Assembly (NCBI RefSeq): GCF_932526225.1
Contig: NC_064034.1
Span: 10,603,387-10,667,386, forward strand
Length of the DNA stretch: 64,000 nt
Direction: 5' to 3'
Source: Nematostella vectensis
Taxonomy: Eukaryota > Cnidaria > Anthozoa > Actiniaria > Edwardsiidae
The notes below the pieces were generated by a model. That model was given only the letters and a program-made list of their open reading frames with translations, was not told the origin of the DNA and made no database searches. Every line of letters starts with the position of its first letter. The stretch's first letter is position 1. The position numbers and the translations under genes are program-made. Shown here piece after piece: positions 55,807 to 64,000 of this stretch.

Positions 55807-56801
55807 CAGTCCCCAAATTGCACTGTTGTACTTACATTTAAAATAGTTATATGTTTAAATCAAAATTACATGCTAAGCGTTTTTTCACTTTCACTTATTA
55901 CCCATGAAGACAAGTTATGTGTACAGAAAGCATGAGGAACTGTAAACAACATCTCAGAAACCTGGGGAAAAATTAGTTGAAATATTGACTTTCAAAAACA
56001 TACTAGACAACAGAAAAATATTGCCCGATATTATTTTTCTTTTTGCTGTAAATTAAGCTTACATATTTTACTGTCAAACCTGCCGGAAGAGACAATGAGA
56101 AATGACAGAGGCTCGCACATTTTGTTTATCACGAATCGTGGCAGTAAAAATGAGCGTCCATTGGCAATGTTTCGCTGGCAAAATATGTCGTAATAGCAAT
56201 AATTTCTCTACCCTACAATAAATAACGTTTAAGAAATGCTTTGTACCTAAATAATAGGTAAGCTTAAAGATAGACCAAAATAACGCGTAATCTCGAAAAG
56301 TGAAGTGAGATGTCATAATTTTAGCGAGCATTTTAAACGTTCGAATAGAGTGATTTTAGCTGTAAATCTTAACTTACTTGAACTGGATATGAAAGATAAG
56401 TACTCTCCAAGGAGTAAGATATACCTTTGATATCTTTCTAAGGCACCTGGGGCCATCACCGGAGGGTTTTAGCGAGACATTTCGGAGGATGTGGGACGAG
56501 TCGAAATTTCGGAGAAAGGCTATCGCCGAGGCCGCACTTCAACCTGTCAGCGGCTGCATTTGGCGGGAAATTTGACTATGCCCCCGCTTATATCTATTTT
56601 TTTCTCTGACCTGTTTCAGATTCTCTTCAAGTGAAAAACAGAATTTACTGGAAAATTACTAGAATATGATGCTGCCATTTGCCAAGTTTATTTACTTCTC
56701 TAGGAAAATAAAATGATTTTTTGGATTCAGTCCCTTTTACGGGCCACCTGTGCTGTGACGTCATGATCCCAGTCTTTCTGCGCTTTACACGTGTATTCAA
56801 G

Positions 56802-59800
56802 ATGGCGGCGGCGTGTGGAGCGAAGAATGGCGTCTATCTTCTTCTTTTCACGACCATTGTTTCGAGATTAGGCTCTGCGTTGACTTTGCGCGGAGTAGCT
56901 ATTACAAGTAATATTTGAAACAAATTTTTTTTTTATTTAGCAATATGTATTTCCATATAATTTATTTGCGTGAGTTATCATGATGTGTTTTCTTCTTATT
57001 CCCGGACCGTGTTAGAAAAAAAGTGACAAATGGAATTCCGGCAGATGCAATTTCTTCTGCGAAATAACCTGACTCGTTAGATTGGTATATTTATAAAGTA
57101 TAACTGGCGATTTTCTTATAAAACTTCATAAAACAGTTTTATGGTGGAGTAAATTAATTGCACGGAATCCCTTGCAATTCATTTAAAGTTACTGTAAGTT
57201 ACAAGCGTCAATTCAAAATCAAATATTTTTTTGTAGAACACCGTAATATTCGCAGTTATTTAGGCTACAAAAAAATAAGAATATACACTCAAATTAAATT
57301 TGGTTGTTGTTAGAATATGCAATTGAGGTATTCCTAAAAATAATTGCGTTTTACTTTGTTTTGATTTCCAGAACTTCCATTCTACGATAGCTCTAAAGAC
57401 TTTACATGCTTAGATGGCTCTTTAACAATTCCATTTAGTAGTGTCAATGATGATTACTGTGACTGTAATGATGGTAGTGATGAGCCAGGTATGTACAGCA
57501 TACCATTCATGTATTATTGTCAAAGCCCTAATAACTGGTGTAGCCAATGGAAGCCCCCCCCCCCCCCCCCCTTAGCAGCCAAGAATACAGACAGAATACA
57601 ATTTGGCACTTAAACACAAAACCATGCTATGAAAGACTGAGGACTGCTTACGATGCACACCTTTAAAATTCAAATTGAAAGTAAAGATGGCCAGTATTAA
57701 CAGAACTCGAAGCAGGACAATTTTTTTGATTTGCCTATATACTGTATAATTCAGAGGCAAAAATAAAACATATTTACACACTTAAAGTAGACTTATACAT
57801 CACATATGAAATGTAGAAGCATAAGAGGAGCTGATTCTCGAGAAAATTTGACCAAGATTTGCTTTGAATTCTAATTACGTGCCGATTATTCCAGGTCATT
57901 CATGAATCGTCCTTGTCTCCGCCATCTTTACAAGCCAACAATATCTTTACAGCCGCTACCCAGAATAGAACATACATGCAAATGTCCCTCGAGATTCAGG
58001 TTGAGCTATTAGACTAAATTTTTGGAGGTTATTCATTGATTTTCTGAAACATACATGTCTATAGATTTTAAAATTATTTTGCTTTTGAATCGTCTGCTTA
58101 CAACTTGCAACATGACTTGTGCAATGGTAATATATTTATCGATTGCTGCTTGTACCATGTCATGGACTCATCTGTTCATAAAGTAGTTAGCACAACTTTC
58201 TTCTAAACGATTTGTTATACTACAGGTTTGCTTTCAAAGGAGGAATATCGCAGGGGTAGTTTCTAGGCTAAAATGTTATATTTTAGCTGCTAAGTCGTGA
58301 ATTGTAATTGTGTTTATTGTCATTCAGCGAATAAGTTAAACCCTGATGAAGGTTCCTAGTAGGGTTTATGCTATGAATTGTTGTAATTTGAAATAATTCA
58401 TGCGGGACAGTGTATCTTATTGACCTCATTTGCTTGCATACAGAAACTTGTGGAGTCTCAAATATTTTCTTCAGTTTATCACCTTTAAGCTTCACTCTTG
58501 GGCCGTGAAGCAATGGGGAAATTATTGGGTCCATAAGTTCCGATATTGTGTATTTCCATATAATTTATTTGCCTGAGTTATCATGTGTTTTCTTCTGAAT
58601 CCCGGACTGTGTTTGAAAAAAGAGTAACAAATGGAATACGGCAAGGTTCCCTTTTTAAGATTAGCAGGTTTGATTTGTTCTTTTACATCATTGTACCCTC
58701 TTTAGAAATTATGTGTTATTGCTAAAAATACTTGTTTTCTCATAGGTACTGCCGCCTGCCCAAATGGACAATTTCATTGTACAAATGCAGGTTATCGACC
58801 AAAAAACTATCCTTCGTCTAGAGTAAATGATGGCATTTGTGGTGAGCATGACATTCCTGTAGACTAACTTAACATGTTTACCTAAAACAATGGAAGAATT
58901 AAAAGGAACACTTAACATCAGCTTTAAGATGATATATGGCTTAACCTTGTATCTTCCATGATGTAATAATACAGAATATGTTTTTTTTCATTTTTGTTTA
59001 CAGAGACCTGAAAATATCACTGTTCTTGTTATGTTTAGATTGTTGTGATGGAAGTGATGAGTATGATGGCAAAGTGAATTGTCCTGATACTTGCAAGTAA
59101 GATTTTATTTTTCAAGCAGTAACACTTCATACCCTACTCTTGAAACTGGATATTATGCCATTCTTTTTTTTTAGAGAACTTTACAAACAAGAGTTTGAAA
59201 AAAGAAGACATGAGATTGAACTTGCCAAACAGGTATGCACTTGCATGTTTTTGTCCTGTCAGTGTTGTAAGAGATATGGAACTATATTGCTAAGAACGTC
59301 TTGTTTTCAATTAGGGATATGCTAAGAAGCAAGAATTTAGTCAAGATGGGATAAATAAGAAGACAGAAAGAAAGGTATAGTGTGGAATTATCATTCTAAA
59401 AGTCATACACAGCAAACCACTGATGACAATATAATAATGCCACACATTTTCTACATAGAAAAAGTTAGAGGATCTGAGGCTCCAGCTTGAGCAGAAAAAG
59501 CAGGTTGTTGCTGAACTTCAAGGTAAATAATTGAAATAGTTAGTGGGATCAGAAATTTTGAAAACATAATAAAATTATTTTTATATAATATATGTCTTGA
59601 TTCTTTTTTTATAATTCTTGTCTTGTACTTTGTGTAGCTACTACTGTAAGGGTACAGTTGATGTCTTTGAGAATACTGCTTTATTCTTTCCTTGTATATT
59701 CTTGTCTTGTGCTTTGTGTAGTTACTAAGGGCACAAGGTTGATGTTTTTTAGAATACTGCTTGATTCTTTTTTTGTTTACTCTTGTCTTGTGCTTTGTGT

Positions 59801-62800
59801 AGTTACTAAGGGCACAAGGTTGATGTTTTTTAGAATACTGCTTGATTCTTTTTTTGTTTACTCTTGTCTTGTGCTTTGTGTAGTTACTAAGGGCACAAGG
59901 TTGATGTCTTTGAGAATACTGCTTGATTCTTTTTTTGTTTACTCTTGTCTTGTGCTTTGTGTAGTTACTAAGGGCACAAGGTTGATGTTTTTGAGAATAC
60001 TGCTCGATTCCTTTCTTGTTGATTCTATTACGATTTTTGTCTTGTACTTTGTGTATAGCTACTAAGGACAAGGTAGAAGCTGTGGAAAAAGAAGCCAAGG
60101 ACAAACATGACAAGGAGTGGGAAGGTAAAGGAAAATTAAAGTATCCCATTAATACTGGTTCGTGCTGCTTTTTGGATAGACTTTGATATTTACTTTGCCA
60201 CATACCCAGGATTTGCAGAGGGGGATACGGTAGTATTTGATTATTTTTCAATAAGAAATGACCCCCTCTTTGGGTGCAAGTATCCTTCATAAAATTTTCC
60301 CCATTTTCCCAATGCACCCATTACCTATTTTATGTTGTAGAGATAAATGGTCACTTTGTTTCTTATCATGCTACTGGTTGGGTATTGTAGAAACCAAGGC
60401 CAAGATTCTGGCAGAAAGAGCTCACAATGCAGCTGTGGCAGCCTTCAAGTTACTGGATACTGATAATAGTGGAAGGTAGAGTATGGGAAGTGCATGTGTT
60501 GAATATTTTGAAGCATTTACATCTCAGATTGTGGAAGGGGGTATAAAGATGCATGATCATCCCGCATTTTCTTTTATGTTCTCTAAAATCCAATGTAAAG
60601 TGTGATAACATTGCTAGCCGAAACAACTAGCGCTGCTTTTTGAACACTAAAATTATATTGGAAAATGCTGTTACTTTGTTCAATAACATTTCCTTTCTGT
60701 TGAGGTTCAACAACATTTCCTTTATTTTGTGGTTCAACAACATTTTCTTTATGTTGTGGTCAGCTGAGCAAGTAGGTGTCAGCCAACAGCTGGCTGGTGA
60801 TGGGGCTGTTTGCATAGGGCTTAAGCAAATTGTGTATGACAACATACTCTTTTATTTTAGTGTAACATCTACCTTTGCACTTACGTATATATAGGATATT
60901 CTTCTATTTTTGAGGCTTATATATATATGTATTTATACACTCTCTTTCAGCTTGACGAGTATGGAGCTTATGGTCAATCCATATATGGACAAGGAGTATA
61001 CTGCTGAGGAGGCCAGGGTATGAAACACCCAGTAGATTATTCCTGAATAATCGTACCAAATAAATATTGATTTTTCTCCACAAGGGCAAGCCTATTTTGT
61101 GCTAATGGTTGTAAACGTTTGTTTCAGGAACTTCTTGGTGGCACAGATGAGACAGACGTTGACAGATTTGCCAAAGATTTGTGGACCACATTCAAGGACA
61201 AGTATGGTGTGAAGCAGGTGATGCAAACAGTGCTGAATAGCATACCATGGATATTCAATTAGATAACTCTATACTCATGCCCATGCAAATGTTTAAACAA
61301 ATATTTCTCTAGGAAGAGAAACCTATTGATGCATCACCTCCAGAAGAGAAACCACCTACAGACGAACACCCAACTGAAAGTATGTGTTAACTGGTCTTGT
61401 TTTCTTTTAACAAATTTAGCACTATCTGAAATTGCCTGTGTTTTGTTTGATGTGTTGACAAGTGTTGGCATGTTATGATAAAGTGCCATAGTCCGTACCC
61501 TGCTAGCAGAGCTTTTTCCTGTTTGCTTCTATCAGTTCACTTATCCATGTTGAAAGTCTGTTCTTTCGCAGTCTCGTTTGTTTGTGTCCGCAGAAGAAAC
61601 CCCTGCCTACAGCCGCTATCGAATCCTGTTGAGCATGCGCATCAGTCACCTCCAAGTTTTTGGAGGTAGTCACAGCTTTGTGCTGTGTGACAGCAGGTGT
61701 GACAGCTTTTAGGAATTGATTCATGCCGGTAATGTTTTCAAACACTAAAGTGATCAGATTTCCAGAACTTTTGACATGAATGCTCACAACTAACACCATA
61801 CATAATAAACGAAATAAGAATTTTTAAACTAGTCTAAAGAAGCTGTGTTACGCTGTTAATACAGTTAATCAAGAGTGCAGAAGTAGCTCCTGATTGACAC
61901 TTGTTTCTAATTGAACCTTTCAAGTGCTTTTCTGGCTTTTTTTGTATTCATGCAGTATTTCAAAACTTTGGAGTATCGGTCTTCTGGTCTTGTTTGATAT
62001 ATTTATAGCAAAAATAAACTTTAACCGCTTTTAGCTACGAATCTGCTACTGAGCTCAAGCGCGAGTGCTTTTGCATGACAGAGTTCAAAGTAGCTCAGTT
62101 TAGTTCAGAGTGGCTGCGGTGGGGAATTTAAAAATACAGCTTCACGTGACAAGAACTCCCATGGTAACAGCAAAAATAACTTTGCGCATGCTCAACGTAA
62201 TTCGAAAGCGGCTGTCGGCAGAGGTTTCTCCTGCGGACACAAACAAACGAGAACGCGAAAGAACAGACTCACGACACGGATAAGGGAGAAAGCTCTGCTA
62301 GCAGGATACATAGTCCCTCATAACCTAGTAGCATCATCTCACTCCAGCTTGTGAAAATACTAACATGTAACCTATAGACTCTTATCTCTTATCATTCCAC
62401 ATAATACCTCAAAATTGGATTACCATTAGAATGTTATTGTTAGTTATACTCCTATACATGGGCATACCCAAGGGGATTGTCCAAGGTGTTCTTACCACCC
62501 CCACCCCCCATTTTGCCAGCATATTTGTAAAGAAACACAATAAGCCTGCTTTATGACATTGTTTTCCCATAACACTTCTCAAAAGTTTATAAGTATTCCA
62601 CGATATTCTTGGCCTGGTATAGATGCACAGGTAAATGGATAAGTGAGCTACCCTATTAGCTATACCCTGTGCTACACTATAGCTAAAATATAGAAGGGTA
62701 GGGGTAGCAAAGTGGACCCCCCTGCATACAAAGAATCCTGGGTTCTCCCCCGGCTTGCCACTAGCCCACCCTTCTTTGTGCTCCCTTCATCAGCTGATAA

Positions 62801-63945
62801 GCTAGTAATGAGGCAGCTTAGCTCCTGTAATTCCTCATCTATAACCCCAACACCCATCTTCCTTTCCTAGTTGTTAACAAAAAATGAGGCAATGATATGT
62901 TGCTTAGCTCCTGTCGATCCTCATCTATAACCCCATCATCCAAATTCCTTCATCAGTTGATAACCTCGAAATGAGGCAATGATATGTTGCTTAGCTCCTG
63001 TCGATCCTCATCTATAACCAGCTATCATCCAACTTCTTGCATTAGTTATTAAGTTAGTAATGAAGCAATGATATGTTGCTTAGCTCCTGTCGACCCTCAT
63101 CCAACCCCACCATCCATTGATGATACCATTGATGATGATGCTGACTTGCCAGAAGTGGGAGACGATGACGATGACGAGGGTGACGATCTAAAGGATGAAG
63201 CTGCAGCTAGAGCCACTGATTCAAAACAAGGTGACTCACATACAATAGGAGCACTGAGGCAAACAGTTTTCTTATTCATGAGCTGTTACTTTTAATTACG
63301 TTACACCCCCTCGCTCTCATTGGTTCGCTATCTCGGAATAATGGACAGTATTCACCGCTTAAACTTGGAATAATGAGTCAATTTGTGAAATTACCATAAA
63401 AAACTTTTTGCACCCGAAGTTATCCAGCTTCACATAAAAATTGCATTTTTGCTAAAACTAATTTGGATTCATTGTCTTTAAGGAAAATTGGCTTCATTGG
63501 AGGTTCAGTATTTCGTGGTAGTTAAAAGCATTGTGTGGAAAAACAGAATGTATTTGGTGCCCTCGATGTTCAAAATCTTAAAAAAGATACGAACATCAAC
63601 AACTGTCAGAAGCGATACAACGTTTCACGCAACCATTAAAGTTGGAAATTCGAGAAAATTATTAACAGCAAAATGTGTCTTGTTCAGTCGCCACCAAGTA
63701 TATACTAAAACAATTTTTCTCCTCAGACCCTGCAAATAGCGGTGGATAGTTCCCTCGACCTCTCGGGCTCTCATTTACTTCGCTATTCACTCCGCCTTTG
63801 GCTAATAATTGTTACTTATAGGGAATATGACATCTGCCTCAAGTAAATACAAGTAATGCAAGGGCAAATGCTAAATGTTTTATGTTTATAGAAGAGGAAC
63901 CCGTAAAGCCAGAGTATGATGAAGAAACCAAAGCAAAGATCACCG
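56802..63945 (+). CDS. PRKCSH: Glucosidase II subunit beta (14 exons seen, partial at the right edge)
   Basis: Exons: 56802-56907, 57372-57488, 58746-58841, 59039-59096, 59175-59232, 59315-59374, 59459-59522, 60059-60124, 60391-60475, 60951-61017, 61128-61217, 61313-61379, 63084-63230, 63892-63945. The signal peptide [16 protein letters not shown] targets the ER. Two LDL-receptor-A-like modules follow ([64 protein letters not shown]), then a coiled coil ([36 protein letters not shown]), an EF-hand ([12 protein letters not shown]) and an acidic stretch ([11 protein letters not shown]). The subunit retains and supports the alpha catalytic chain that trims glucose from N-glycans in the ER. The C-terminal mannose-6-phosphate-receptor-like domain lies beyond the window. 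Exons 8 and 13 have tandemly duplicated acceptors. Confidence 0.92.
56946..57040. repeat. About 100-bp segment duplicated between PRKCSH introns 1 and 2
   Basis: GTATTTCCATATAATTTATT through AAATGGAATTCCGGCA recurs in the same orientation at about 58546-58645 in intron 2 with a few differences (for example GCGTGAG against GCCTGAG). No inverted ends are visible, so it is either a dispersed element or a local segmental duplication. Confidence 0.85.
59560..60062 (+). repeat. 81-bp tandem array over the PRKCSH exon 8 acceptor
   Basis: Units contain a pyrimidine-rich tract, TTTGTGTAG and an exon-like start (TTACTAAGGGCACAAGG), mimicking the real junction TGTGTATAG|CTACTAAGGACAAGG at 60059. The TGTGTAG motifs occur at 59631, 59715, 59796, 59877, 59958 and 60050, so the central spacing is exactly 81 bp. 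As 81 is a multiple of 3, the array is open on both strands, producing long artefactual reading frames. Confidence 0.95.
60660..60765. repeat. About 29-bp tandem repeat in a PRKCSH intron
   Basis: Three diverged copies of GGTTCAACAACATTTCCTTT with a short T/G-rich spacer lie in the intron between exons 9 and 10. They do not reach either exon. Confidence 0.85.
61496..62308. mobile_element. 0.8-kb inverted-repeat element with 8-bp direct flanks
   Basis: TACCCTGCTAGCAGAGCTTT at the left and AAAGCTCTGCTAGCAGGATA at the right are inverted copies. Similarity extends well inward (GTTTGTTTGTGTCCGCAG against its inverted partner near 62235-62255; AGCATGCGCATC against its partner near 62185). CATAGTCC occurs at 61487-61494 and 62309-62316, consistent with an 8-bp target duplication (hAT-like). 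It lies in PRKCSH intron 12 and encodes no recognisable transposase. Confidence 0.8.
62815..63100 (+). repeat. 86-89 bp tandem array over the PRKCSH exon 13 acceptor
   Basis: Four copies of an intron end plus exon start (GATATGTTGCTTAG|CTCCTGTCGA in the best-conserved ones) have their exon-like parts at 62822, 62908, 62995 and 63084. Only the last enters the full exon. Each of the first three reads on to CATCTATAA and stops within eight codons. Confidence 0.93.
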
Positions 63946-64000
63946 GTGAGTAATGCTGATGACATATTTCCTTCAATACAGCCATTTCTCAGGAGAAAAG

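Larger units (their letters stand above)
54151..56801. promoter_or_regulatory. Shared 5' region of the divergent DNAJC14-like / PRKCSH pair
   Basis: The start codons face apart across 2.65 kb, about half of it an inserted element (54429-55806). Promoters for both genes should lie here, but no specific motif could be assigned. The proximal 1 kb upstream of PRKCSH contains no recognised exon. Confidence 0.4.

Noticed and set aside
59658-60065. 135-aa plus-strand repeat protein
   Set aside because: It is the forward reading of the same 81-bp array, lacking its own promoter or start context; treated as a possible mis-spliced PRKCSH segment instead.
59451-60317. 288-aa minus-strand open frame with repeated [15 protein letters not shown]
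   Set aside because: It is the reverse shadow of the 81-bp tandem array in PRKCSH intron 7; the unit length is a multiple of three, which keeps it open by chance.

Overview
The window is intron-rich, AT-rich animal DNA. Small exons with GT-AG boundaries, many inverted-repeat elements, two kinds of retroelement, and secreted proteins that mix PAN, LamG and C-type lectin modules all point to a cnidarian, most likely a sea anemone or coral (an anthozoan such as Nematostella). This is inference from gene content; no database search was possible. No tRNA, rRNA or CRISPR array was recognised.

Layout. 1-1346 is a 29-bp tandem array. A secreted PAN/C-type lectin/LamG gene lies on the minus strand (2290-6916). 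HMG-CoA synthase follows on the minus strand (9879-14073) and is divergent from the chromatin corepressor gene MIER on the plus strand (15155-22504). A dead reverse transcriptase copy lies at about 24660-25925 (minus). A caspase-fold (peptidase C14) gene with a DUF4384-like C-terminal region occupies 29497-39865 (plus); its introns hold a broken LINE and a Penelope-like fragment. A second secreted gene (PAN, EGF-like, pentraxin/LamG) at 43117-45779 (plus) carries an in-frame stop. A 47-bp tandem array follows (45830-47655). Then comes a DNAJC14-like membrane co-chaperone (48349-54150, minus), and finally the glucosidase II beta subunit PRKCSH (from 56802, plus), which runs off the right edge.

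I rebuilt exons by hand from frame, phase and splice sites. Every full model closes in frame: HMGCS 491 aa, MIER 547 aa, caspase-like 810 aa, DNAJC14-like 941 aa, and the lectin-type gene 472 aa.

The most unusual signal is shared by three unrelated genes. Short tandem duplications span an intron-exon boundary, so a true splice site is accompanied by one to five decoy copies carrying the first (or last) bases of the exon. This occurs at MIER exons 6, 9 and 13, PRKCSH exons 8 and 13, and DNAJC14-like exon 10. In each case where I followed the frame, decoy use gives a premature stop. Second in interest is the caspase/DUF4384-like gene, whose architecture is best known to me from bacteria but which here has eleven coding introns.

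The genes are unrelated housekeeping and secreted-protein genes and I see no operon-like or pathway logic. HMGCS/MIER and DNAJC14-like/PRKCSH are head-to-head pairs that may share regulatory DNA.
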